Made by a program: the position numbers and the translations under genes. Below the pieces are notes generated by a model. It saw nothing but the letters and a program-made list of their open reading frames with translations, did no database searches and was not told the origin of the DNA. Source: Pirellulales bacterium (GTDB lineage: Bacteria > Planctomycetota > Planctomycetia > Pirellulales > JACPPG01). Taken from it: 52,199 nt of DNA. Positions 1 to 8,332 of this stretch are shown one piece after another; within the stretch, counting starts at the first letter, position 1; every line of letters begins with the position of its first letter. The stretch spans positions 1 through 52,199 of the forward strand of contig DASZWQ010000208.1 of NCBI GenBank assembly GCA_035546535.1. The letters run 5' to 3'.

Positions 1-159
1 GACGAACGAAGTAACAAGACACATGGCGAGCCTCCTTGGCGATGCGATTGGCGTGAGAACCTATCTGCATCGTGAACGGGGCTCGTCCTATTTCTCAAGA
101 AGCTGTCAACGCTAGCAAAAACTGCGAAAGCCGAACTGAGTGACATGGAAGGAGTTTCC

Positions 160-576
160 ATGCCAAATAAGGCCATTCGCAGTCTCGGCGAAATCGCATT
201 ACGCGTCGATAACCTCGACGCCATGCGGAAGTTCTACGAGAACGTCATCGGACTGACGCTCTTAAAACGTTTCGAGCATGCGGTCTTCTTCAAGATCGCC
301 GACGGCTATGCTGGGCACACGCAGGTCCTCGCGCTCTTCAACCGCTCCTCCGAGCCCGGCTATGCCGGCCTGAATCCTGCGACCACGACCGTCGATCACC
401 TGGCTTTCGAAATCGATCGGGCCGATTACGATGCCGAGCTGGCGCGGCTCAAAGCGCTCGGTCTATCGGTCGAAACAGCCACGCACGCCTGGGTCGGGTG
501 GCGCAGCATTTACGTCCGCGATCCGGAAGGCAATCAGGTGGAACTGGTGTGTCACGATCCGACGATCGAGGGCTGA
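160..576 (+). CDS. VOC (glyoxalase/bleomycin-resistance fold) family protein
   Basis: A 138-aa single-domain protein of the vicinal oxygen chelate superfamily. It opens with the usual first beta-strand/helix (IALRVDNLDAMRKFYENVIG), has TVDHLAFEID in the middle and ends with EGNQVELV. The mid His and the C-terminal Glu match metal-ligand positions of the fold; the first-ligand position appears to be Glu. The family includes glyoxalases, dioxygenases and resistance proteins, so the substrate cannot be named. I chose ATG 160 rather than the in-frame ATG 145 because GGAAGGAG (147-154) sits 5 nt before it, which makes the upstream ATG part of the ribosome-binding site. Confidence 0.85.
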   Translation: MPNKAIRSLGEIALRVDNLDAMRKFYENVIGLTLLKRFEHAVFFKIADGYAGHTQVLALFNRSSEPGYAGLNPATTTVDHLAFEIDRADYDAELARLKALGLSVETATHAWVGWRSIYVRDPEGNQVELVCHDPTIEG

Positions 577-668
577 AACACCAGCCACCGAATATGACAA
601 GATTGAACGAGGTCATGCACGTCGCCGTCACGATCGACCGCCGCCTCTCTGTTGAAGAGGTTTGGCCA

Positions 669-953
669 ATGCGGGTTCAGTGCACCCTAATCGACGCAGC
701 GGGTAAGGAATGGATTTTCGAGGACAAGCACGTCATCTTTACAACCGCCGATATCAATACGAAAAGTGACTTTCCGCAGACGGGGTCGATCAGGTGCAGA
801 ATCGTCGAGACGCGCGTTCAACAAGATGGGCGGACAACCGTCGTGGTGGATACCGAGTTGCCTGACCATGTCGAGTCAACGACGGGCGAGACACGTTTCG
901 ACGTATTCGCCGAACAGCTTGAAGGCCCCCTCGTGCAGGAAGCAAACGAGTAA
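669..953 (+). CDS. Small hypothetical protein
   Basis: A 94-aa protein I do not recognise by function. It is acidic and rich in beta-forming residues (MRVQCTLIDAAGKEW, RCRIVETRVQ, TTVVVDTELP) with no signal peptide or membrane segment, so a small cytosolic all-beta domain is likely. The frame stays open upstream to an ATG at 594, but ATG 669 has GAAGAGG (653-659) nine bases before it and starts exactly where the sequence becomes protein-like. It follows the VOC gene by 92 bp on the same strand and may share its transcript. Confidence 0.55.
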   Translation: MRVQCTLIDAAGKEWIFEDKHVIFTTADINTKSDFPQTGSIRCRIVETRVQQDGRTTVVVDTELPDHVESTTGETRFDVFAEQLEGPLVQEANE

Positions 954-1190
954 GGCACCCGTCTTCGCTCCGCCAACTTCTTGAAGGCCTTGGAGTATTT
1001 GTGGTTGACTTTTCGGCGTGCTGCGCGAACTCTGCTCTTATGCTCGGCTGCGCGTAACGGCGTTCTCGTCTTTGACTGGCCGTCTATACTCTCTTTGCGC
1101 GGCATTTCGACATTCATTTCAAGAGATCGACAATCTTGCGATCGATCACAAGCACATTGTTACGACATGCCGCGACCAAGGACGTTCGCC

Positions 1191-1589
1191 TTAAGTGACG
1201 GCGTTTTTTGATCGCCGCGTTCCAAACCACGCGCCCGCGAAGCAGAGACAGGTATAGGCCGCGCCGAGCGCGACACAAATCAACACTCCTCTCCAATTAG
1301 CTTCTGGCGCGAACCACTCGGCGAGCCATGCGCTTAACAAGACCGTGGGCGCCGCGACGGCTATAGTGCAACGTCTGCCGACCCCCGGTCGCGAACGGGC
1401 GAGAAAAAGTGTCGTGAGGCCACCTACCGCGTAGGGCGAAAGATTTCCCGTGACCAGGCTGCGGTAGCTGTCCGCAAAAAAGGCGACTGCGAGACTCCAG
1501 ATGGCCGTAATCACGCCGACTAGAATCGCCAGTGTGAGATGTACGGCGTTTGTCCACTCTGGATACGGTTCTGGCACTTCCTCGCTCAT
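1191..1589 (-). CDS. Small integral membrane protein
   Basis: A 132-aa hydrophobic protein without a recognised family. Three strong membrane segments are visible at about residues 17-38, 75-92 and 96-118, and a weaker one near 50-62, with a basic C-terminus (RRSKN). The frame is open for another 55 codons upstream, but those are Gly/Arg-rich and unlike protein; ATG 1589 followed by an acidic soluble N-terminus (MSEEVPEPYPEW) is the better start. It is divergent from the isocitrate dehydrogenase gene and convergent with the small gene at 669-953; the 237 bp in between hold nothing obvious. Confidence 0.55.
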   Translation of the reverse strand: MSEEVPEPYPEWTNAVHLTLAILVGVITAIWSLAVAFFADSYRSLVTGNLSPYAVGGLTTLFLARSRPGVGRRCTIAVAAPTVLLSAWLAEWFAPEANWRGVLICVALGAAYTCLCFAGAWFGTRRSKNAVT

Positions 1590-1773
1590 GATCAGAATTG
1601 TACCCCTTGCGGGCATGGCGAAATGATTACAGATCTTGCTCGCCCCCGCCCCGTTTGACCCCCTGCCCCCCTTCTGATAATTTTTCCTGCTTACGCTTCG
1701 CCCGCCCGGGGCCGCCCTGTCGGCCTCGTTTTCGACATTCCCCCCTAAGGGCAAAAAGGTAGGTCTCCACGCA

Positions 1774-2871
1774 ATGGCTCACGAAGTTACCCTGATCACG
1801 GGCGACGGCACCGGTCCCGAACTGGCCGCCGCCGCTAAGAAGTGTGTCGATGCCACCGGCGTCAAAATCAACTGGGACGAGCAGGTCGCCGGCGTCGACA
1901 TCATGGAGAAGATGGGGACGCCGCTACCTGACGCGGTCATGGAGAGCGTTCGACGCACGAAGTGCGCCTTGAAAGCCCCCATCACCACGCCCGTGGGTAC
2001 CGGCTTTCGCAGCATCAACGTCCACCTGCGGCAAGCCCTGGGGTTGTTCGCCTGTATCCGCCCCTGCAAGCAATACGTCGGCGTGCGCAGCTTCTTCAGC
2101 GAGGTCCCGGTCGACCTGGTGATCGTCCGCGAGAACACCGAGAGCCTTTACGCCGGCATCGAGTTCGAGCGTGGCAAGCCCGAGACGGCTGAGGCGATCA
2201 AGTTCATCAACGAGCGGGCCGAGAAGAAGATCAAGTCGGGGCTGGACGAGACGGGCCTGACGATCAAGTCGATCAGCGTATCGGCCACCGAGCGGATCGT
2301 ACGATGTGCGTTCGACTATGCCCGCAAAAACAGCCGTCAGCGCGTCACCTGCGTTCACAAGGCGAACATCCTCAAGTTCACCGACGGATTGTTCCTGGAA
2401 GTGTCGCGCAAGGTCGCGGAGCAGTATCCGGACATCGAGTTCGAGGATCGCATCGTCGACAACATGTGCATGCAGCTCGTGCAAAAGCCCGAGTTGTACG
2501 ACGTGCTGGTGCTGCCAAACCTGTACGGCGACATTTTGAGTGACCTGGCCGCGGGCCTGGTGGGCGGCTTGGGCGTCGCGCCGGGTGCGAACATCGGCCC
2601 CAACGGCGCCGTCTTCGAAGCCACGCATGGCAGTGCCCCCAAGTACAAGGGGCAGAACAAGGTCAACCCGACCGCGCTGATCCTGTCGGGCATGCTGATG
2701 CTGCGGTACCTGGGCGAGTTGGAAGCTGGTGATCGCCTGGAAAAGGCCGTGGCTGACGTGATCGCCGAAGGGAAGTACGTCACGTACGACTTGAAGCCCA
2801 ATCGTGACGACCCGACGGCCGTCGGCACCCGCGAAATGGCCGACGCGATTTGCCGCAAGCTGGCCGAATAG
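1774..2871 (+). CDS. icd: Isocitrate dehydrogenase (isocitrate/isopropylmalate dehydrogenase family)
   Basis: A 365-aa beta-decarboxylating dehydrogenase, predicted to convert isocitrate to 2-oxoglutarate and CO2 in the TCA cycle. GDGTGPE is near the N-terminus; substrate residues are in SINVHLR (80-86) and the RPCK that follows; [17 protein letters not shown] carries the metal-binding aspartates. The Ser-x-Asn-x-x-x-Arg signature marks isocitrate rather than isopropylmalate as substrate. The coenzyme loop reads HGSAPKYKG: Lys-Tyr is typical of NADP enzymes, whereas NAD enzymes usually have Asp-Ile, so the cofactor is open. AAGGTAGGT lies upstream of ATG 1774. It appears monocistronic, followed by a repeat-rich spacer. 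Confidence 0.9.
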   Translation: MAHEVTLITGDGTGPELAAAAKKCVDATGVKINWDEQVAGVDIMEKMGTPLPDAVMESVRRTKCALKAPITTPVGTGFRSINVHLRQALGLFACIRPCKQYVGVRSFFSEVPVDLVIVRENTESLYAGIEFERGKPETAEAIKFINERAEKKIKSGLDETGLTIKSISVSATERIVRCAFDYARKNSRQRVTCVHKANILKFTDGLFLEVSRKVAEQYPDIEFEDRIVDNMCMQLVQKPELYDVLVLPNLYGDILSDLAAGLVGGLGVAPGANIGPNGAVFEATHGSAPKYKGQNKVNPTALILSGMLMLRYLGELEAGDRLEKAVADVIAEGKYVTYDLKPNRDDPTAVGTREMADAICRKLAE

Positions 2872-3024
2872 CAAGATGACGCACGTCTAAACGAGAAATG
2901 TCGAAAGAAAACTAAAAGTGCGAATGACGAAGTGTGCCGACGCTGAAGCGGCGGACGTTTCGACATTTGATTTTCGTCATGCGGATTTCCTTCGACATTT
3001 GTCTTTCGACATTCGTCATTCCCC
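2872..3024. repeat. Intergenic spacer with repeated TTCGACATT / TTCGTCAT words
   Basis: The 153-bp spacer between icd and lpxK is built of short repeated words: TTTCGACATT near 2959, TTCGACATT near 2991 and 3006, and TTCGTCAT near 2974 and 3014. The same nonamer also occurs at about 1733 and 1109, each time outside genes. The spacer is far richer in A+T than its flanks. No stable hairpin with a T-run is visible. It looks like a locally expanded simple repeat rather than a gene. Confidence 0.4.
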
Positions 3025-4086
3025 ATGCTGAGCCCTGCTGACTTTCGTGCGGTGGTGAGCGGCCAGCGGCGCGATGTGAGCGCGTTTCTATGGCGCGCGT
3101 TGTTCCGCGTTGTCGAGGTTCCGTATACGATCGCCGTTCGCTATCGTAATCACGGTTACGATCGCCAGGTGGGCGTACAGCACGCCTCGGTGCCCGTGAT
3201 TAGCGTCGGCAACCTGACACTCGGGGGCACGGGCAAGACTCCGCTCGTGGCCTGGATCGCGCGCTGGATGCGCGCCCGCGATGTCCGCGTCACGCTCATC
3301 AGTCGTGGCTACGGCGCCCAGCAGGGCGCGCGGAACGACGAAGCCCTCGAGCTCGAGCAGAAGCTCCCCGACGTGCCGCATTTGCAGAATCCCGATCGCG
3401 TCGCCGCAGCCCACACGGCTGTCGAGGAGTTCGAGTGCCAGCTGATCCTGCTCGATGATGGTTTTCAGCACCGCCGCCTGGCGCGCGATCTCGACATCGT
3501 CCTCGTCGACGCCTTGGAGCCGTTTGGGTTCGACCATGTGTTCCCGCGCGGCATGCTGCGCGAACCGGTTTCGTCACTTCGCCGTGCCGACTGCGTCGCG
3601 CTGTCACGGGCGGACATGGTCTCGCCCGAACGCCGCGCGCAATTGCGGGCGATCGTCGCGCGTTACAACCCACAAGCGGTATGGCTGGAAATGCGGCACG
3701 CGCCCGAGCGGTTGCTGGCAGCCAGCGGTAAGACCGGATCGTTCGCGGACCTGGCCGGCCAAAAGATCGCGCCGTTCTGCGGCATCGGCAACCCGGCCGG
3801 CTTTCGGCATACGCTTGCGCAGTGCGGGCTGGCGGCCGACAATCTGCGCGAGTTCCGCGATCACCATGCCTACACGCAGGACGACGTTCAGTCGCTTGGC
3901 CGATGGGCCCGGGAGCAAAACGCTGCGGCGCTAGTTTGCACGCACAAGGACCTGGTGAAGCTCGGCGTCGACCAGATCGGCGGCATTCCGCTATGGGCCG
4001 TCGAGATCGGCGTGGAGATGCTGGCTGGCGAGGCAGCACTCGACGAGCGCTTGCAAACGATTGTCGCCAAGGTTGCGACGAGCTAA
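3025..4086 (+). CDS. lpxK: Tetraacyldisaccharide 4'-kinase LpxK
   Basis: A 353-aa membrane-associated kinase that phosphorylates the 4' position of the lipid A disaccharide precursor, a late Raetz-pathway step. The P-loop is VGNLTLGGTGKTP (about residues 61-73), followed by ISRGYG and the LLDDGFQHRRL block typical of LpxK; an N-terminal amphipathic stretch precedes them. Length fits the family. ATG 3025 has no good Shine-Dalgarno sequence. Its presence, followed by LPS-core glycosyltransferase genes, shows that this organism makes lipid A-based LPS. Confidence 0.93.
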   Translation: MLSPADFRAVVSGQRRDVSAFLWRALFRVVEVPYTIAVRYRNHGYDRQVGVQHASVPVISVGNLTLGGTGKTPLVAWIARWMRARDVRVTLISRGYGAQQGARNDEALELEQKLPDVPHLQNPDRVAAAHTAVEEFECQLILLDDGFQHRRLARDLDIVLVDALEPFGFDHVFPRGMLREPVSSLRRADCVALSRADMVSPERRAQLRAIVARYNPQAVWLEMRHAPERLLAASGKTGSFADLAGQKIAPFCGIGNPAGFRHTLAQCGLAADNLREFRDHHAYTQDDVQSLGRWAREQNAAALVCTHKDLVKLGVDQIGGIPLWAVEIGVEMLAGEAALDERLQTIVAKVATS

Positions 4087-4194
4087 AGCCGCGACTTGAA
4101 CGGCGAATCACGCTGGCAGCGAGCTGCTGTCACCCGCCTCGCTCACGGGGCCGCTGACTCGCTATTGTCCCCCCCGGCGAGCATGGCTATCTTT

Positions 4195-4216
4195 AGCCGC
4201 CCTTCGGCGGGCGGCT
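4195..4216 (+). other. GC hairpin in the lpxK-waaF spacer
   Basis: AGCCGCCC (4195-4202) and GGGCGGCT (4209-4216) form a perfect 8-bp stem around a six-base TTCGGC loop. No T-run follows on the plus strand, so it is not a standard intrinsic terminator. It lies 59 nt before the next start codon and could be a processing or pausing element. Its function is unknown. Confidence 0.35.
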
Positions 4217-4274
4217 TCGCGCGCATGCTTTGCTGGCGCGCTCGAATCGTACTACGGTCACTCTGGTTGTGCCG

Positions 4275-6407
4275 ATGAAGCTCGGTGTTTTCCTGCCCAA
4301 TTGGATTGGCGACGTGGCGATGGCCACGCCGACGTTGCGAGCCTTGCGCCGCCATTACGGTCCGCAGGCGCGTATCGTCGGCATCATGCGGCCGTACGTT
4401 TCGGAAGTGCTGGTCGGCACGAACTGGATCGACGACCGGCTGTTTTTCGACCCGCGTTCGAAAAAGCCGGAGCTCAACGGCCGGGGCTTCGCGAAAAAAC
4501 TGCGCCGCGAGCGCTTCGACACGGTCGTGCTGCTGACGAATTCCTTGCGGACCGGCTTCTGGGCCTGGGCCTCGGGCGCCAAACAGCGCGTGGGCTATGC
4601 CCGCGATGTCCGTTCGATTTTTTTGACGCACAAGCTTTACGCTCCCATGGCGGGCGGCGAATACGCGCCGCAATCGACCTTGGATGCGTATTTGCAAATT
4701 GCCTACGCGCTAGGCTGTCCGAAGGAATCGCCACGCATCGAGTTGGCTACGACCGAGGCCGATGAGCGCGCCGCGGACGATGTCTGGCGACGCCTGGCGA
4801 TTCCGACCGACAAGCCGCTGGTGCTCTTGAATTCCGGGGCCGCGTTCGGGGCTTCGAAACTGTGGCCCACTGAATACTTCGGCCAGTTGGCGCGCCGCAT
4901 CGCCGACGAGTGGGGTTATCCCGTGCTGGCGATGTGCGGCCCGCGCGAGCGGGAAATCGCTCGACAGATCACGACGGTGGCCGATCATCCGGGCGTTGTC
5001 AGTCTGGCCGATGCGCGACTGGGAGACGATTACCCGCTGCCACTGGGACTGAGCAAAGCCTGTGTACGCCGCGCCGCACTCATGGTGACGACCGACAGTG
5101 GCCCGCGACATTTCGCGCCGGCCTTCGACGTCCCCGTGATCACGTTGTTTGGCCCGATGCCGATCTCGCTCAGCGAGACGCACTTTGCGAAGGCGGTTCA
5201 CCTGCAGCACAAGGTTCCGTGCGGGCCTTGTTTGCAGCAGGTTTGCCCGCTCGCGCATCACCAATGCATGCGCGACTTGAGCGTGGACCGGGTGTACCAG
5301 GCGGTGCACGCTCAACTGAGCGAGCTGCAAGGCCTCTCCGCATCGGCGCGCCACGGCGATTCCTGGACAGACGGCGACCGGGACGGCGGTGGCGGACCGC
5401 TGGTGATTCCCATACACACCTGGCGCTCGACCACGGCAACCCACGCGGCGGTGGCCGCTCACGCGGTGGTGGCACCGGCCACGGTCGGTCGCCCCGTAAT
5501 ACCTGCTCCGGCCGTCTCGACGTTCGCCCCACAGGCCGCGGAACTCGCAAGCGCCGCGCGGCCCACGGCGGGCACGGCGCAGATCTGGATCAATAGCTCG
5601 TATCGCGCCGCCTTGGCTGACGCCGAGCTCGACGACTTCACCGCCGTCATGGCCACGACCGAAGGGCGACTGATGCGGGCGTTGCCTGACCGCGAAAATT
5701 GGTGGTTGCGGCTGCACGGTCCCCACGGCACGACGCGCGGCGCTTTTTTGAAAAAACACCACGTCCGCTCGCTCGCTCATTGGGTGCGGGCCAAGCTCGG
5801 GGCGATAGCTCCGGCGACACCGGGCCGCATCGAGGCGGAAAACGTCGCCCGGCTTGCCGTGGCCGGCATCGAGACCATGCCCGTCATCGCTTTTGGCGAG
5901 CGCCTGAGCAGCGCTGGGCTGCTCGAATCGTTCGTCATGACCGAGGAATTGACCGGCTACGTGCAGCTCGACCAGTTTCTGAGACAGCGTTTTCCGGCCG
6001 TCAACGACGAGCGTGCGAGCGGCGAGCCGCGCGATCCAGACTTGCAGCGGTTGCTTGCGCAAGTGGCCGACGTTGCGGCCCGCTTTCATCGCGCCGGCTA
6101 CAACCACCGCGACTTGTACTGTTGCCATTTCTTCATTCGCGAGCCGCAGTCCGGCCTGTTCGACGTCCGCCTGATCGACTTGCAACGTGTGCAGCACCGG
6201 ACGCATCTGCGTCGGCGGTGGATCGTGAAGGACCTGGCACAGCTCGCTTATTCGGCGCCACGCGAAGTCGTCAGTCGCAGCCGTCGCCTGGCGTTCTTCA
6301 AGGCATACCGGGGCGTGAACAAACTCGGCGCCGAGGATCGGCGTCTGCTGCGCATGGTTCTCGCGAAGAAACGCCAGATGGAACTGAAATTGGGATCGCA
6401 TCCATGA
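4275..6407 (+). CDS. Fused GT9 heptosyltransferase (WaaF-like) and LPS core kinase (WaaP/InaA-like)
   Basis: A 710-aa two-domain protein. Residues 1-350 are a GT-B glycosyltransferase family 9 enzyme like heptosyltransferase II (LPNWIGDVAMATPTLRAL at the N-terminus; TTDSGPRHFAPAF and LFGP for ADP-heptose binding). After a Gly/Ala/Val-rich linker (about 355-435), residues 436-700 resemble a WaaP/KdkA-type sugar kinase: a possible lysine in FLKKHH (491-496), catalytic NHRDLYCCHF (610-619) and the metal-binding LIDLQR (633-638). The natural reading is one polypeptide that adds an inner-core sugar and phosphorylates the core. The frame opens at 4230, but ATG 4275 gives the canonical family N-terminus. 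It overlaps the next gene by ATGA. Individual roles are inferred. Confidence 0.88.
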   Translation: MKLGVFLPNWIGDVAMATPTLRALRRHYGPQARIVGIMRPYVSEVLVGTNWIDDRLFFDPRSKKPELNGRGFAKKLRRERFDTVVLLTNSLRTGFWAWASGAKQRVGYARDVRSIFLTHKLYAPMAGGEYAPQSTLDAYLQIAYALGCPKESPRIELATTEADERAADDVWRRLAIPTDKPLVLLNSGAAFGASKLWPTEYFGQLARRIADEWGYPVLAMCGPREREIARQITTVADHPGVVSLADARLGDDYPLPLGLSKACVRRAALMVTTDSGPRHFAPAFDVPVITLFGPMPISLSETHFAKAVHLQHKVPCGPCLQQVCPLAHHQCMRDLSVDRVYQAVHAQLSELQGLSASARHGDSWTDGDRDGGGGPLVIPIHTWRSTTATHAAVAAHAVVAPATVGRPVIPAPAVSTFAPQAAELASAARPTAGTAQIWINSSYRAALADAELDDFTAVMATTEGRLMRALPDRENWWLRLHGPHGTTRGAFLKKHHVRSLAHWVRAKLGAIAPATPGRIEAENVARLAVAGIETMPVIAFGERLSSAGLLESFVMTEELTGYVQLDQFLRQRFPAVNDERASGEPRDPDLQRLLAQVADVAARFHRAGYNHRDLYCCHFFIREPQSGLFDVRLIDLQRVQHRTHLRRRWIVKDLAQLAYSAPREVVSRSRRLAFFKAYRGVNKLGAEDRRLLRMVLAKKRQMELKLGSHP

Positions 6408-7558
6408 AAGTGGGACTGGTTGTCCGTCATTTCAATCCCGCGCGCGGCGGTGCCGAGCGCTGGACGCACGAGCTGGCGCGGCGCGCCCTGGCGGCCGGCC
6501 ACGAGGTACACGTCGTGGCGCAAAGCTTCGGTCCGGCTGAGCACGCGCTGCCGATCGTGCCACAGCCGGTCCCGCGCATGCACTCGCCGTACGCCTTTGC
6601 CCTCGCCATCGACGAGACACTCGGAAATCTCGACCTCGACCTGGTACATGACATGGGCTTTGGCTGGCGATTCGACATTCTGCAGCCGCATTTCGGAGCG
6701 CCGCGGGCCCAATTCGACCGCAAGCTACAGTCGATGCCCCCCTGGAAGCGCACAGTCCGCCGCGCGCTGACGGCCGTCTCGCCGCGTTGGCAACAGCAGG
6801 AGCGAGTAACCTGGCGGCAGTACGCCGATCATCGCCGCCTGGTGATTGCGCTGTCGAAGCTCGTGGCTCGCGACCTGGAACGCACGCACGGCTGGCCGAT
6901 GGAGCGCTCACGACTGATCTATAATGGCGTCGATCTGGACCGTTACTCGCCCGACAATCGCCAGCAGCATCGCGCCGCGGTTCGCCAGCGGCTGCGTGTC
7001 ACCAACGACGAGCTGCTGGTGCTGTTCGTGGCCCACAATTTCGCGCTGAAGGGACTGCCGACTTTGCTCCAGGCCGTGGGGCAGTTGCGCAAATCTGGTT
7101 GTGCCGTGCGGCTGCTGGCTGTCGGCGGTGGCCAGGCGGATAAATACAAGAAGCTTGCTGTGCAAGTTGGCGCAAGTCCCGGAGTCGACTTCCTGGGCTC
7201 AGTGGCCGACACGGCGCCCTTGTACGCGGCGGCGGATGTCTTTGCGCTGCCTACGTGGTACGACTCGTGCAGCCTGGTGTTGCTCGAAGCGCTGGCCACG
7301 GGCCTGCCGGTGATTACAACGAGTCACAACGGCGCCAGCGAGATCATGTCCGACGGCCGGGCCGGTTTCGTCGTGGAAAACCCTGGTGACTCGGCAACGC
7401 TGTCTCGCCACTTGCGCGCGCTCATCGATCCCGCCACGCGTTTCCGCATGGGCGTCGCCGCGCGCAAGCTCGCGGAGCAATATCCACTAGAAGGAAACTA
7501 CCAGCAGGTACTGAATCTTTGGGAACAGGTGGCCGGGTGCCTGCGCCTCGCTGCTTAG
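6404..7558 (+). CDS. Glycosyltransferase family 4 protein, WaaG-like
   Basis: A 384-aa GT-B retaining glycosyltransferase, probably adding a hexose to the LPS core. The N-terminal domain begins VGLVVRHFNPARGGAERW; the C-terminal domain has FVAHNFALKGLPTLL, LAVGGGQ and the nucleotide-sugar loop LPTWYDSCSLVLLEALATGLP. In that loop the first acidic residue of the E-x7-E motif is Asp, the second is Glu. ATG 6404 overlaps the stop of the upstream fusion gene (ATGA), so the two are translationally coupled. The frame extends far upstream only as a shadow of that gene. The acceptor is unknown. Confidence 0.85.
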   Translation: MKVGLVVRHFNPARGGAERWTHELARRALAAGHEVHVVAQSFGPAEHALPIVPQPVPRMHSPYAFALAIDETLGNLDLDLVHDMGFGWRFDILQPHFGAPRAQFDRKLQSMPPWKRTVRRALTAVSPRWQQQERVTWRQYADHRRLVIALSKLVARDLERTHGWPMERSRLIYNGVDLDRYSPDNRQQHRAAVRQRLRVTNDELLVLFVAHNFALKGLPTLLQAVGQLRKSGCAVRLLAVGGGQADKYKKLAVQVGASPGVDFLGSVADTAPLYAAADVFALPTWYDSCSLVLLEALATGLPVITTSHNGASEIMSDGRAGFVVENPGDSATLSRHLRALIDPATRFRMGVAARKLAEQYPLEGNYQQVLNLWEQVAGCLRLAA

Positions 7559-7605
7559 CAGTCCTGCTGTACGGCGTCACAGGTCCAGGGGCCGCAAGCT
7601 CGGGT

Positions 7606-7647
7606 GTCCCGCGGACGGGCTGGCGCGTCCCACGGACAGACTGGCTA
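7606..7647. repeat. Two-copy 21-bp imperfect tandem repeat
   Basis: Units 7606-7626 and 7627-7647 share the frame GTCCC-n-CGGAC-nnn-CTGGC and match at about 16 of 21 positions. The repeat lies between the glycosyltransferase and BON genes, outside any gene. There is no T-run to suggest a terminator. Confidence 0.4.
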
Positions 7648-7694
7648 CGTCGGCCAGCGGCAGAAATCGAAACGAAGGAGAAGGGCCGATAGGC

Positions 7695-7940
7695 TTACCG
7701 CACGTCGATCGCGTTTACCACGTCCACTTCACGTCCTGCGACAGCTCGAACCAATTCCTGTGCCATTTGCTTGTGGTAAAAGCTCGAGACCGAACCGCGC
7801 AGCACCAGCGCGTCCTCACCTTCTTCGACGACCAGATCGCGCAAATCGAAAATATGACTGTCAGCCAGTGCCGACTGCGCAAGCGGTCGCGCTTCACTCA
7901 GTGCTCGTTGCGTCGTGGCCAAAAGGTTCCCTCCCGGCAA
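7695..7940 (-). CDS. Small BON-domain protein
   Basis: An 81-aa protein made up almost wholly of one BON (bacterial OsmY and nodulation) domain: SHIFDLRDLVVEEGEDALVL, then RGSVSSFYHKQMAQELVR and VDVVNAIDV. The conserved glycine turn and the alternating V-x-V pattern are clear. BON domains bind phospholipid or peptidoglycan surfaces or help oligomerisation; here it stands alone with no export signal. The start is inferred: TTG 7940 is the first start codon after an in-frame stop (7944-7946) and has no strong ribosome-binding site. It is transcribed against its neighbours. Confidence 0.6.
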   Translation of the reverse strand: MPGGNLLATTQRALSEARPLAQSALADSHIFDLRDLVVEEGEDALVLRGSVSSFYHKQMAQELVRAVAGREVDVVNAIDVR

Positions 7941-8332
7941 AGCTCAATCCATCGATGATACGTGCCAGCCGTTCTCTCAACCGAACGGCCCAAACACTCG
8001 AGCCAATACTTCATCACCACGCGAATTTGCGCGATGCTGCCCGATATTTCGAATGCCCCAACGCCACCCCACCGGGACAACGTTACCCCGTTACTCTAGG
8101 AGCGCAGGTCGCGGACTGTCAACTCCCCGAAGGTCGCTCGTTGAAGGTCCCGAACGATTCTAACGAATTGCTAACTGCAGGCTTACGATTCGGAGACGCC
8201 GGCTCGAGGAGCCGCTCCGCGAGGGGTCTGCGGAATGGACATATCGCGGTGCCAGCTACCGGCGCCGACGGCCGCTCCTCCGGTCGTGAACTTGTGAAGA
8301 CAGGCGTGAACTGTGAAAACAAGGAGGTTTCC
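7941..8332. other. Gene-free interval with a duplicated leader segment
   Basis: These 392 bp separate the BON gene (minus) from the secreted-protein gene (plus) and should hold both promoters; I see no convincing -35/-10 pair. Just before the downstream gene there is an imperfect direct duplication of about 20 bp (8285-8304 and 8305-8324) around the words CGTGAACTTGTGAA and CGTGAACTGTGAA. The ribosome-binding site AAGGAGG (8321-8327) lies at the end of the second copy. Confidence 0.4.

Noticed and set aside
1924..2874. Long open frame antisense to icd
   Set aside because: It is the mirror of a highly conserved gene in GC-rich DNA, where antisense frames stay open by codon bias. Its product is His/Asp/Gln-rich without motifs.
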